A stretch of DNA of 64,000 nucleotides from Pelagicoccus sp. SDUM812005 (GTDB lineage: Bacteria; Verrucomicrobiota; Verrucomicrobiia; Opitutales; Opitutaceae), in assembly GCF_031127875.1 (NCBI RefSeq), contig NZ_JARXIA010000001.1, forward strand, positions 744,001 to 808,000, in the 5' to 3' direction. Position numbers and translations under genes: made by a program. Shown in pieces: positions 26,701-35,800 of this stretch. A model generated the notes under the pieces. It saw only the letters and a program-made list of their open reading frames with translations. It did no database searches and had not been told where the DNA came from. The stretch's first letter is position 1, and every line of letters starts with the position of its first letter.

Positions 26701-27450
26701 CATAAACTCGTCATCCCTTTCCTTGGCGGCGAGGCGAAGGGCCAGTTTGTCCTGCAGGATGACTTTGTTGAGGTTGACCGAAATTTCGTTGGAGAAGTTG
26801 TTCTCGAAGTTCTCGGTGGATACGCGGAAGTCTATATCCACGGAGTCCTTGTTGAGGTGAGCGCTTTCGAGCCCAATGTTGACGATGCCCCCGGGGGAGC
26901 CGAGTCCGAAGAGGAAGGAGTTCGCTCCTCGGTTGATGTCGATGCGGCTCGAGTTGTAGGAGTCGAAGGGGATGCTGGTCGCGAAGTAGTTGGAGGTTCG
27001 CGTAGGGGCGGCCATGCCGCGGACGCGGCTGGCTGCGTTCGGGTTTTGCCGAGCCGCAGAGTTGTCGAGGTCGCCAGCCTGCTGCTGGTCGTCGTTCGAA
27101 CGCGATGCGACTTGCTGGTAGTCGCTCATGGGGCCGAAGGCTTCGGTGCTGGTAGTATAAGCGAAGACTTCGTCGAGACTGGTCGCTCCGATGTCCTCCA
27201 TAAACTCCTTGGTAACGACCTGCACGGAAGTTGCTACGTTCTTGAGGCTGGTATTCAAGCGACCGCCCGCCAAGGTTTGCGAGGAGTAGTATCCGACGTC
27301 GCCGGAACCGTCCACTTGGAAGGGGGATAGCTCGAAGATTTCCTCTTCCTCTTCTTGGGCGAAGAGGGAGACCGACAAAATGGGTGCGCACATCGCGCAC
27401 GCCAGCTTCCGCTTTAGGCGCAGGGAGGCGCCAGGGAACAGGGTGTTCAT
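23782..27450 (-). CDS. TonB-dependent outer-membrane receptor 1 with EF-hand-like loops
   Basis: Protein of 1222 residues. A basic N-terminus and signal peptide end near 'VSLFAQ'. An acidic 'EEEEEIFELSPFQVDGS' follows, the Opitutales-type TonB-box region. The plug domain has 'LKNVATSVQVVTKEFMEDIGA' and 'RIDINRGANSFLFGLGSPGGIVN'. A long 22-strand barrel ends 'PRQFVLSNTFSF' with terminal Phe. It should import oligosaccharides, energised by TonB. Residues 887-898 and 910-921 are DxNxDG-type calcium loops; the second (DANKNGYVDSIE) fits the 12-residue EF-hand consensus. The receptor at 32864 has the same pair at the same place. There is no SusD partner. It is divergent to the GH29 gene at 27885 across a 434-base promoter region and ends at a strong terminator. 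Confidence 0.93.
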   Translation of the reverse strand: MNTLFPGASLRLKRKLACAMCAPILSVSLFAQEEEEEIFELSPFQVDGSGDVGYYSSQTLAGGRLNTSLKNVATSVQVVTKEFMEDIGATSLDEVFAYTTSTEAFGPMSDYQQVASRSNDDQQQAGDLDNSAARQNPNAASRVRGMAAPTRTSNYFATSIPFDSYNSSRIDINRGANSFLFGLGSPGGIVNIGLESAHLNKDSVDIDFRVSTENFENNFSNEISVNLNKVILQDKLALRLAAKERDDEFMQKPAFTDASRQYAALRYKPFAEHQISLSANYERGDSEFISIERNGPLETLSTFIDNPLGDKFGPVGTISNEAQRYILDGFGNMLKNSAEGNVAYTGRDINGTPLDFAFYNNFFVKRNGWMPVYDGTENAAGYPTRAVDTGWTNNRVRRGSPTWDPDNNLLGNTSLQFASNPMYSRIGTTALARGGQDYTGWVNQGLLDYEVFDFRKNLITGSNDLNSNDFDRHMLSFEAVSESGNYGVSIDYAAESFESSGFSLSGSPRIDIDINYSLPVGPNDLFGATNPNFGRLYIYASAASRTEYANERESARATAFAKVDLKEKFEGGIFSWLGRHTISGLADKNSLHEETLVKKPLVFGNDADWHIATNTQVFQRQSSAIFYLSDPYLNAFEDPNFSLADFHTTGVDPRVSVDMPEGYMIPLAYKSEGDPLTQPLRTTVLGDEHLAYGEYSSQFTYTDGNLSLTKTRSQALNLQSFFLNDLLVANLGWRTDKVDLQRAQAPFTTTFPENLPILDPEFFNLDEAETLSAKKSNFGYGLVLKAPSQWLGEGMSLSFHYGENSNFVAVPGLNDFEGNTVPNQSGETKDYGLTLGLMNDKLVLRLNAYEANIVDENYSDTSNAYRQFLNVRSREFGALFVALDGYDQNRDGVFDLEPDPNAPGGFIDIDANKNGYVDSIEPGGAAYVEGAEYMSLAQLNQFYDAYAPLWNDWVSEQLQFVFTPKSDTTVGSYSSVQFPSNVLSDTVDLNAKGYELELTYNPSRKLRLAFNASQSTAQRSNVAPRMGYLVDRVIEIFESVPNAPRLTAMNVNALETPLAPANFDGTDLLGSSLNNAGQGGAYFIAKALEGSDTPELSKYSFNVLGNYTFGEGRMKGFNTGAAYRWTDKRAIGYPNGLDASGRFVVGDVSNPYYNEDTGYADLWIGYRRKLFEDKVNWKVQLNARNVFADSDPVAIQTQPDGSIARVSIPVPRQFVLSNTFSF

Positions 27451-27884
27451 CGTTGTAGTTTTATAGGTTTGTTGAGGTATGCAAATCGGGAGGCTTCGCC
27501 TCTTCTAGGGATAGAATACGACTTGCTGGGAGCCGATGTAGTTGTCGGACTCCGTGCCTGAAGTGTAGTGGATTTTACCGAAATGGAGTACCCTCTTTTT
27601 AGACGGTAGGGAGGTGGCGAGGGCGACGCTATTTGCTCAGGTTGAGGCCATTAGGTGAAGTTGCTAGCGTTGTAACTCTCAGAAGGACAGCGGGTAATAA
27701 AAACGATAGCGCAGTGCTTCTCGGGTTGCGGATGAGGGGAAGGGAAGCGCAGCCTAGGGTGGCGGAACGGATAATGCCTTGCCGAGTGGGGGCGCGACTG
27801 GCAGAAAAGAAGGCTTGTATGTTGGACCCCTCGCTTGCCGTAGATCGGCTGCGGATATTTAGCTTATCGAATCGAAATTGTGTA
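27451..27884. other. Divergent promoter region between TonB receptor 1 and GH29
   Basis: 434 bases. An in-frame extension upstream of the GH29 start is open but reads as an unlikely basic stretch. A short hairpin GAGGC-TTC-GCCTC lies near 27491-27503. A loose TACCC...GGTA inverted pair lies near 27582-27602. I see no convincing full copy of the 22-bp palindrome. Confidence 0.5.
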
Positions 27885-29654
27885 ATGAATCACCCTTGTA
27901 GTTCCCTTTCCCTGAAGAATAAATGGACGCTTGCTTTAGCGGTTGGCGCCACGCTTTTCGCTAGTCCCGCTCAGTCGAAGGACGTGTTGTCTGAAACGGA
28001 AGCAGAGTTCCAAGAGCGCATGCAGTGGTTTACGGATGCTCAGTTCGGGCTTTTTATCCACTACGGCGTGTATTCAAATCTTGGAGGCGAGTGGAAGGGC
28101 GAATCGGTTCCTCGCTATGCGGAGTGGATACAGCGCTGGGGGCAGATCCCTTCGGAGGAGTACTATCCTCTGGCTGCGGACTTCCGGCCAGACGAGCTGG
28201 ATGCCGACCTCTGGGTTCGCACTGCCAAGGAGGCAGGCATGAAGTACATGGTGATCACTACCAAGCACCACGAGGGCTTTTGCCTGTGGGATAGCGCGGT
28301 GACGGAATACGACCTCGGCGAAGCGACCGATTTCGATCGAGACATTTTGGGTGAGTTGAAGGCGGCTTGCGAAAAGTACGGGCTGAAGTTTGGTACCTAT
28401 TATTCGATTATCGACTGGCACCATCCTTCGCAGCGCGTGGAGTTGGCTACGAACCAGCCGCCGATGTACGACAAGGATGGATACGTGACTTACATGAAGG
28501 CCCAGCTCAAGGAGTTGATCGATCGCTACGATCCAGCCATCATGTGGTTCGACGGCGACTGGGTGAAGTGGTGGACCATGGAAGACGGCCTGGATCTTTA
28601 CCGATACCTTCGCGAGCTGAGCCCCGATATGGTGATCAACAATCGCGTGGCCAAGCGAGCTCAGTTCAAGAAGGACTTTGGCACGCCCGAGAACTCTACG
28701 CCGGGCGGAGCTTTGGACCACGTTTGGGAAGCCTGCTGGACAGTTAATCACTCCTGGGGCTACAAGAAGAGCGATACGACCTGGAAGAGTATCGACGTGC
28801 TAATCCAGAAGCAGATCGACATCAACGCGAAGGGCGGAAACTTGCTGCTTAACGTAGGGCCCTACGCCGACGGTGCTTGGCCGGAAGCGTCGACCGAACT
28901 GCTGGAGCAGATGGGCGAGTGGAACAGGAAACACCGGGAAGCGGTTTACGACAGCGAGTTCGTAATGGTTCCGGAACAGAGCTTCGGAACGATGGCCCAG
29001 AAGAAAGGATCGACCGAGAAAAAGGGTGAGCTCTTCGCCTACGTTTTCGATTGGCCAGAAGATGGGAAGCTGAAGATTCAGAATCTCAGCTTTGGCAAGG
29101 TGAAGGCTACGACTTACCAAGGCCGTGGCTTGGCGGCAAAGGCGGGAGGCAACGATTTGGAAATCGATCTTTCGAAGGCGAAGCCCGAGAGCTCGGCCAC
29201 CGTGATTCGCCTCAAGTACAGTGGGGGGATGAAGGCGCATGAGCAGGTCATCGATCTGGGCTTGAAGGGTGACGAGCTGATCCTAGAGGCGGGCAACGCG
29301 GAGGTGACCGGCCGCAAGCTGGTACTCGTTAACAAGAAGTATGTGAGTGGTTGGTTGGACGCGGAGGATCGCGTTTCTTGGACGCTGAACGTTCCCGCTC
29401 CCGGGAAGTACTTGGTGAAGGCTCTCTATGCCAACGACGTGGATGGCAGCCCCGTGTCGGTCACGGTGGGCGATCAGACCTTGAGCGGAAAGATCGAAGC
29501 CTCCGGTTCGAAGAACCAATATCAGCTAACGGAGTTGGGGCATATGGAATTGAATCAAGTAGGCGCCACTAATTGTTCGATTTCCTTCGATCGGCCTAGC
29601 GGCAAGCGAATCTTGAGGTTTAAGACTCTGATCTTCGTCCCCGTAGAGGAATAG
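27885..29654 (+). CDS. Secreted GH29 alpha-L-fucosidase
   Basis: Protein of 589 residues from ATG 27885, chosen because it opens a signal peptide ending 'SPAQSKD'; 84 open codons upstream lack family character. GH29 barrel: 'AQFGLFIHYGVYSNLGGEW', 'EAGMKYMVITTKHHEGFCLWDS', 'YGLKFGTYYSIIDWHHP', nucleophile Asp223 in 'IMWFDGDWVKWW', 'VINNRVAKR', 'GNLLLNVGPYADG'. Residues about 480-589 form an additional beta-sandwich ('SWTLNVPAPGKYLVKALYAND') resembling a carbohydrate-binding domain. It lies 42 bases before a Gfo/Idh oxidoreductase gene, suggesting the released or remaining sugar is oxidised. Likely periplasmic alpha-L-fucosidase. Confidence 0.92.
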   Translation: MNHPCSSLSLKNKWTLALAVGATLFASPAQSKDVLSETEAEFQERMQWFTDAQFGLFIHYGVYSNLGGEWKGESVPRYAEWIQRWGQIPSEEYYPLAADFRPDELDADLWVRTAKEAGMKYMVITTKHHEGFCLWDSAVTEYDLGEATDFDRDILGELKAACEKYGLKFGTYYSIIDWHHPSQRVELATNQPPMYDKDGYVTYMKAQLKELIDRYDPAIMWFDGDWVKWWTMEDGLDLYRYLRELSPDMVINNRVAKRAQFKKDFGTPENSTPGGALDHVWEACWTVNHSWGYKKSDTTWKSIDVLIQKQIDINAKGGNLLLNVGPYADGAWPEASTELLEQMGEWNRKHREAVYDSEFVMVPEQSFGTMAQKKGSTEKKGELFAYVFDWPEDGKLKIQNLSFGKVKATTYQGRGLAAKAGGNDLEIDLSKAKPESSATVIRLKYSGGMKAHEQVIDLGLKGDELILEAGNAEVTGRKLVLVNKKYVSGWLDAEDRVSWTLNVPAPGKYLVKALYANDVDGSPVSVTVGDQTLSGKIEASGSKNQYQLTELGHMELNQVGATNCSISFDRPSGKRILRFKTLIFVPVEE

Positions 29655-29696
29655 GAATGCAGCTTTGATAAGGCTTTCGACCTACGATATTTTGTA

Positions 29697-30995
29697 ATGA
29701 ATACTACCCCAGAATCGTTCTCTCGTCGTAGCTTTATCAAGAGCGCCAGCCTTGCTGCAGGCGCGGCGGTACTTGCTCCTCAGGTCATCAAGGCCCAGAC
29801 ATTGGGCAATGGAGCGAAGTACGCCGCTAATTCCCGTATCGGTATTGGGTTTATTGGTACAGGGTTGATCGCTAAGGGACACCTCGTGTCCTTTCCCGGC
29901 ATGAAGGAAGTGCAGCCGATCGCGGTTTGCGATGTGAAGCAGGAGCAGTTGCTCAAGGCTCAAGGAATATTGGCGGAAGCAGGTTACGCGGATATCCCGG
30001 GTAGCCGCAGGTACGAGGATATCTTGTCCAACCCTGCGGTTGACGTCGTTTGCATCGCTACGCCCGACCATTGGCACGCGGCTCTGGCGATAGAAGCGAT
30101 GAAAGCGGGCAAAGACGTTTATGTGGAGAAGCCTTTGACCCTGACGATCGAGGAAGGCAAGGCGGTGGTGAAGGCCCAGGAGAAATATGGTCGCGTGCTG
30201 CAAGTCGGCTCCCAGCAAAGGTCCAGCGCCCATTTTCGAATCGCCGTGAACCTGGTGCGCAACGGAATGATCGGCGATGTGAAGGAGATCCATTGCCGTA
30301 TCGGAAGTTTTCCGCAACCGCCGGAGCGTGAAGAGATCGAGCCTGTGCCGGATGGATTCGACTACGATCGTTGGCTCGGTCCGACTCCATTTTTTGAATA
30401 CTCCAAGCATCGCGCTCTTGGAAATTTCCGGAAGGGCTGGCGGTGCTATTGGGAGTATGGCAATCGTAAGCACGGCGATATCGGGGCCCATGACTACGAT
30501 ATCGTACAGTGGGCTCTCGGGAAGGATGATTCCGGACCGGTCGAATTTGTTCCGAAGGGCTTTGAGGGCGCGCGGCAGCACCATTTCAGGTACGCGGATG
30601 GGGTAACGGTTTGGCGGGATACGGATCCCGAAGCGAAGCACCAAATCCGCTTCGTAGGTTCAACGGGGGAGGTCCAGGTCAGTCGTGGCAGAATCGAATC
30701 CACGCCAGCGGACCTGATACGTCACCGCTTTACGGATACGGACGAGACCGTCTACGAATCCAAGAGCCACCGTGGGAATTTCATCGACTGCGTTCAGTCG
30801 AGGAAGGTGACGGTATGCCCGGCCGCGGTGGGGCACCGCAGCGGGACGGTTTGCCAGTTGGCTGCGATTGCGGAACGCTTGGAGCGTCCCCTACGCTGGG
30901 ATCCGGCGGCCCAGCAGGTCGTGGACGACGCGGAGGCGGCAGCCATGCAGGATCGACCGAGGCGGGCTGGATACGAATTGCCGGAGATCGTTTAG
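29697..30995 (+). CDS. Tat-exported Gfo/Idh/MocA-family oxidoreductase
   Basis: Protein of 432 residues. The N-terminus 'SRRSFIKSASLAAGAAVLAP' is a twin-arginine signal, fitting export of a folded, cofactor-loaded enzyme. A Rossmann fold follows with 'IGIGFIGTGLIAKGH' (dinucleotide binding), 'DVVCIATPDHWHAALAIEAMKAGKDVYVEKPL' (catalytic Lys in EKP) and the GFO_IDH_MocA C-terminal domain with 'HGDIGAHDYDIVQWALG'. Relatives oxidise sugars or, as GH109, cleave alpha-N-acetylgalactosaminides through a 3-keto intermediate. With GH29 directly upstream and DUF1080 proteins nearby, a 3-keto-glycoside step in the periplasm is plausible. No NAD-recycling partner is visible. Confidence 0.88.
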   Translation: MNTTPESFSRRSFIKSASLAAGAAVLAPQVIKAQTLGNGAKYAANSRIGIGFIGTGLIAKGHLVSFPGMKEVQPIAVCDVKQEQLLKAQGILAEAGYADIPGSRRYEDILSNPAVDVVCIATPDHWHAALAIEAMKAGKDVYVEKPLTLTIEEGKAVVKAQEKYGRVLQVGSQQRSSAHFRIAVNLVRNGMIGDVKEIHCRIGSFPQPPEREEIEPVPDGFDYDRWLGPTPFFEYSKHRALGNFRKGWRCYWEYGNRKHGDIGAHDYDIVQWALGKDDSGPVEFVPKGFEGARQHHFRYADGVTVWRDTDPEAKHQIRFVGSTGEVQVSRGRIESTPADLIRHRFTDTDETVYESKSHRGNFIDCVQSRKVTVCPAAVGHRSGTVCQLAAIAERLERPLRWDPAAQQVVDDAEAAAMQDRPRRAGYELPEIV

Positions 30996-31059
30996 GACTT
31001 GCGGGTAGGGGAATCGGAGGAGCAGGAAACCTTGAGCGATAGGCGAGGCTGCCTAGTGC

Positions 31060-32457
31060 CTAGCGATTCCCGCCGCGTTGAGCTGCGTTGGGGCGTGGAG
31101 CGGCTTCGAGTTCCTTTTCGCTGAGCTTTCCGTTGCCATCGCTGTCGATGCGCTCGAAGCGGCGTTGGATGCGCGAAAGTTCGACATCTTCACCCCGTTG
31201 CTTTTTGGTCGCTGTAACCATTTCCTCGATACTGACGAAACCGTCCTGGTCGGAGTCCATTTGGCTGAAATTCATTCCTCGTGGGCCAACGGCTTGGTTT
31301 CCCCGTTCCTGGGAGTTGCCTGCTCGAGCGTTGCCGCGGTTTCCCCGGTTCATGCTGTAGGTACGGGCACCGCGGTTCTGGTCTTCGAGGCGAATCGTGT
31401 ATTCATGGGTCAATGCCATGCACATGTCCGGCGTGCAGCCGTAGTAGTCGAGCGTGAGCGTTATGGCTTCGGGAGGGGAGTCGGCCTCGATATCCACCCA
31501 GAATTGTCGCGGCAAGGTATCGCTATCGCCTGGGCCTTGCTTGGCCTTTGCTTGGGCAGGGCTCGCTTTCACGCCTTCCGGGAGGGTGAGGGTGTATTGC
31601 ATGGGTGGGGTCAGATTGTTCCAATGGGCGTCGTGTATGGGGTCGGGGTAAAAGCCGAGAAAGAGCTTGCCCGTTCCGGTCTTTAGCAGGGCATCGTCGG
31701 CTTCCGCTCGGAGTTTCACGTAGTAGGTTTCTTCCGGTTTCGCTGGAGCGATGGCAACGATGGTGAGGCCTTCGGGGCGTTTGACTCCGAGTTCCGTATC
31801 TTCGTTGAGCAAGCGAGGGTTCCTTCCGAGGGTGGGCAGGTCCAGGTCGTGAGCGAGCGTGGTCTGGGATGGCTTGCCAACGGCTTTGTTGAGAGCGGCC
31901 CGTAGTTCGTTGCGGACGATGCGAGCGTTGGCGTAGAAAATTTCGCCTTGGGGCGAGATGAGGTAGACGGATTGGGAATTCGCTCCCAAGCCGATGCGAA
32001 GGGAGTCGTCGATCGTATCGGCGATCCATGGGACTTGGGTGGCGAGCTTTTCTTTCAGCTCGGCCAGTTGCAGCAGTCGTTCCTGTATGTTTTGAGCTTC
32101 CACGTAGCCCTGTAGTTCCGGGTGCCTGAGGCTTTTGTAGAAATAGTAGAACTGCACTCCCTCTGTGGAGTAGTCGGCAAAGGCGGCTTCGATTTCAGGA
32201 TAGGTGTCGTGGAATTGCGGGCAGGTTAAGCAGCCAGAGGTGAGCACCGTGTACTTGCCGTCGAGGAGCTCGCGGAGCTTGATGGCTTCGCCCGTGGCCG
32301 TGTAGGCGTCGAGGTCGGGGATCTGACCGGAGCGAAGCACTCCGTTGGGGCCAACTCCGCTTTGGCTTCCGCGGGGTGACGGAGTGGCCGCGGATGCGCT
32401 GGAGAGGCTTGAGGCAAGCATGAGGCAGGCGAGGAGCAGGTGTTTCATGGTGATCAT
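31060..32457 (-). CDS. Secreted deiodinase-like redoxin with DsbD-alpha-like and EF-hand domains
   Basis: Protein of 465 residues (second ATG three codons in) with a signal peptide ending 'SASAA'. Residues about 45-200 form a thioredoxin fold with 'KYTVLTSGCLTCPQFHDTYPEI', a two-cysteine motif placed as in deiodinase-like redoxins. Residues about 225-370 resemble the DsbD N-terminal domain, ending 'LTLDYYGCTPDMCMAL', with a second cysteine pair. A low-complexity Arg/Gly/Asn linker follows, then two EF-hand loops, 'DSDQDGFVSIEE' and 'DSDGNGKLSEKE'. The set suggests thiol electron transfer in the periplasm, with calcium binding. The gene converges on the Gfo/Idh gene with a 64-base gap. No dedicated partner is obvious; its role in glycan use is unclear. 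Confidence 0.75.
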   Translation of the reverse strand: MITMKHLLLACLMLASSLSSASAATPSPRGSQSGVGPNGVLRSGQIPDLDAYTATGEAIKLRELLDGKYTVLTSGCLTCPQFHDTYPEIEAAFADYSTEGVQFYYFYKSLRHPELQGYVEAQNIQERLLQLAELKEKLATQVPWIADTIDDSLRIGLGANSQSVYLISPQGEIFYANARIVRNELRAALNKAVGKPSQTTLAHDLDLPTLGRNPRLLNEDTELGVKRPEGLTIVAIAPAKPEETYYVKLRAEADDALLKTGTGKLFLGFYPDPIHDAHWNNLTPPMQYTLTLPEGVKASPAQAKAKQGPGDSDTLPRQFWVDIEADSPPEAITLTLDYYGCTPDMCMALTHEYTIRLEDQNRGARTYSMNRGNRGNARAGNSQERGNQAVGPRGMNFSQMDSDQDGFVSIEEMVTATKKQRGEDVELSRIQRRFERIDSDGNGKLSEKELEAAPRPNAAQRGGNR

Positions 32458-32863
32458 ACGAATGGGGAGTTGAAAGACGTTAGGGGCTTAAGGTTACCTC
32501 TTCGGGAGGATCAAGATTACAGCTTTGTAATCTTGGAGAATCGAGGGGAGCAGTGGGTACCGACTCCTCGAATCTTTGGGGAATATCGGTTGTGTGTCCC
32601 GTTAGGTAGGGAGGAAAGTCACGTTCGAAGGCGTGTCTGTGGGAAATACTTAGCCTATTTCGCAGTAGTGGTCAGAGGTAGGAGAGCACCCTGCGAACGC
32701 AGGGTATGCAATACTTGGGTGAAAGGATACCTTGTGAAGGTCCTCATTGAATTGCCCCCCTTGCGGCACGTCCGGTTTCGCGGAACGTAGCTCCCGAGCG
32801 AAGACGTTGGCCTCATTGCCAGATTCTACGAAAGATGAAAACCAGACCCATACTATCAAATAT
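32458..32863. other. Divergent promoter region between the redoxin gene and TonB receptor 2
   Basis: 406 bases without a supported gene. It holds a perfect stem-loop at 32512-32535 and a weaker inverted pair (GAGGGGAG / CTCCTCGA) at about 32544-32571. The receptor start at 32864 has no clear Shine-Dalgarno sequence. Confidence 0.5.
32512..32535. promoter_or_regulatory. Perfect inverted repeat CAAGATTACA-N4-TGTAATCTTG
   Basis: Ten-base perfect arms with loop GCTT, upstream of both divergent genes. There is no T-run on either side, so an operator is more likely than a terminator. No second copy was noticed in the window. Confidence 0.45.
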
Positions 32864-35800
32864 ATGAAATACCCCCATTCCGTTTCGATTCCCATACGGA
32901 GGCTGGCGTTGATTGCCAGTATTCCGCTTGTACCTGCCTTGGCGACGGCCCAGGAAAGCGATGCCGAGGAGGAGATATTCGAGCTCTCTCCCTTCACTAT
33001 CGATGGAAGTGAAGACCAAGGATACTACTCTTCCCAGACGCTTGCCGGTGGTCGGCTCAAATCCAACTTGAAAGATGTTGCTACCTCCGTGCAGGTCGTG
33101 ACTGAGCAGATGCTGGAGGATATCGGCGCCACGAGCATGGACGAGATTCTCGTCTATACGACCAATACTGACGTGATGGGCTCGATGAGCAACTACACTG
33201 CGGCCGAGGCTGACGGTGAAAGTACCTTGTCGTCCTCGTCAGCGCGCCAGAACCCGGGCGACGCGAATCGCGTGCGTGGATTGGGCAGGGCGACGCGCAC
33301 CACGAACTATTTCGAGACTTCGGTCCCGATGGATAGTTATATATCCGGGCGTGTTGATATCAATCGCGGGGCCAATTCCTTCCTGTTCGGACTCGGTTCG
33401 CCCGGTGGTATTATCAATACATCTCTGGCTCAGGCAGAATTCAGGGATTCCAACAAGATCGATATCCGATTCTCCACGGAAAATTTCGAAAGCAACTATT
33501 CCAAGCGAGCTTCCATAAACCTCAATCGTGTGGTGCTCGAGGATAAGCTGGCTATCCGTGTGGCTGCCCTGGAGGAGGAGAACGAATACACGCAGAAACC
33601 TGCGATGAAGGATTCGAGTCGTCGCTACGTAGCTGCCAAGTACAAGCCGTTTTCGGAGCATAAGGTGACCTTGAGAGCTCACTACGAAATTGGCGATATC
33701 GCGGCGATCCCGGTGGATCGCTTGGCCCCGCTCGAAACGCTTTCGACCTTTATCGATGATCCGTATGGTACTGTGTTCGACACGCCGAGCGGTCGCTGGT
33801 CCCATGATCCTTGGAATAACATTTCGAACAATGTCCAAGGCCAGGGCTATCTCGGCCAGGACGCTGAGGGGAATCCGGTAAACGTAGGCTTGTACAACAA
33901 GCAAATTAAAGCAAACGGATGGGCGATCGTCTGGGATGATACGCTCGATGCGAACGGTTTGCCGACACGGGCGACGCATACTGGGTGGACAAACAACCGC
34001 ATTCGTAGGAACACGCCGTATTTCGACCCTAATAACAATCTGACAGGCAACACGCAAAGCGGTTTGGTTCGAGGTCTCAGAATGACCGATATCGGTGGCG
34101 AGTACGCTGGATACACCCGCCAAGGTCTTGTCGATTACGAGGTTTACGATTGGCGTACGAACCTGCTTACCGGGGCCTTGGATAGCTACGAAAACGATTT
34201 CGATCGTTATAACGTTACCTTGGAAGCGGTTTCGGACAATGGAAACTACGGTATCGAGCTTTCGTATAACGAGGAAGAGTGGAATCGGGACAGTTATGTG
34301 GGAGTGGGTACTCCTGAAATCTCAATCGATAACAACCTGACGCTGCCGCTCGGCCCGGGCGAACTGTTTGGGGAGACGAATCCCAATTACGGAAAACTTT
34401 ATATCCTTGGTCTCGCTGCCAACAATACGCTTAACACGGACGTTCGATCGACAGCCCGCGCTACCGCGTTCGCGAAGTTCGACTTCGCCGATAAGTTCGA
34501 CGGAAGCCCTCTGAAGTGGTTTGGCAAGCATACGCTGACGGGACTTTACGATGACAACGTTCTCGAGCAGGAGCAGTTCGCCAATCGTCAGTTTATTTTC
34601 GGCAATGACGCTGGCTTCCACCTCGTACAGACGAACGCTACGCAGTACCAACGTCAGGTCGCTCATATGTTCTATATTAGCGATGCCTTTCCGGAAGCCT
34701 TTACGGATTCGAATTTCGGGGTATCCGATTTCCAGGTGACTGGTCTGCCTGAAAACCTGAATCACAACTACCCGGAAAACTTTACGGTACCGGTCTGGTA
34801 CTTGAGCGAAGGGGATCCTGAAAACGATCCACGCTGGAACTCTCCGATTCGCGATGAAACGGCGGAGTTGGGCGCGTTCAGTCCTGAATGGCAGCCGACT
34901 CAAGGCGCTTTGATCGAAACCGGCGTTGAATCCTACGCGGCGAATATGCAGAGCTTCTTCTTGAACGACCTATTCGTTGCTAACCTCGGTTGGCGCGAAG
35001 ATACGGTAACGCTCATTCGCAATGCCAATCCGCCTCTAACTGCCGAGAGCGTTCCCATCCTCGATCCGGAGGTTTTCAATCTCGACGGGATCGAGCCGGA
35101 GGTAATAACGGAAAGCGCTTTTTCCTATGGTCTCGTAGCGAAGGTTCCGGACAAGTGGATGCCTGAGGGTACCAACCTCGCGTTCCATTACGGCGACTCT
35201 TCCAACTTCGTTCCGAACCCAGGTGGGTTTGACTGGTACGGAGACCCCGTTCCTAGCTCTTCCGGTTCTACCCGTGAAATCGGTGCGACCCTTGGGCTTA
35301 TGAACAACAAGCTCGTAGCGCGTTTGAACTTTTACAAGGGATCCGTAGAGAACGAACCATACGTCGGCACGGATCGAGCCTATAAGCTGCTTGGTACTGC
35401 GAATGTTACCCGCGGATTTACCACGATCTGGAGCGAGGTGGATCGCAACGACCGCAATCGCGATGGGGTTTTCGACATCCAGACTCTAGTCGATCCAGAG
35501 ACCGAAATGGAGTACGAGTTCAATCCTGACGAAAACGGTAACGGTTATCTCGATATCGTGGAATTCATGACCGTCGACGATGTCGAAGTTCCAAATCCAA
35601 ACTTCGAGAGCCAATACTTTAGCCTCGACGAGTTGCTCGCTCTTGAAGCGGGATATTCGGAGCTGATGAATCCATGGGTTCGCGAGGTCACGGATTTGTC
35701 GTTGATCCCTGGATCTGAAACCGAGGATGGCGAACCGGACGTGAACAGCGGTAACGGTCTCTGGTTTACCTTGGGCGACACCGTGCAGCTGGACGCGAAG

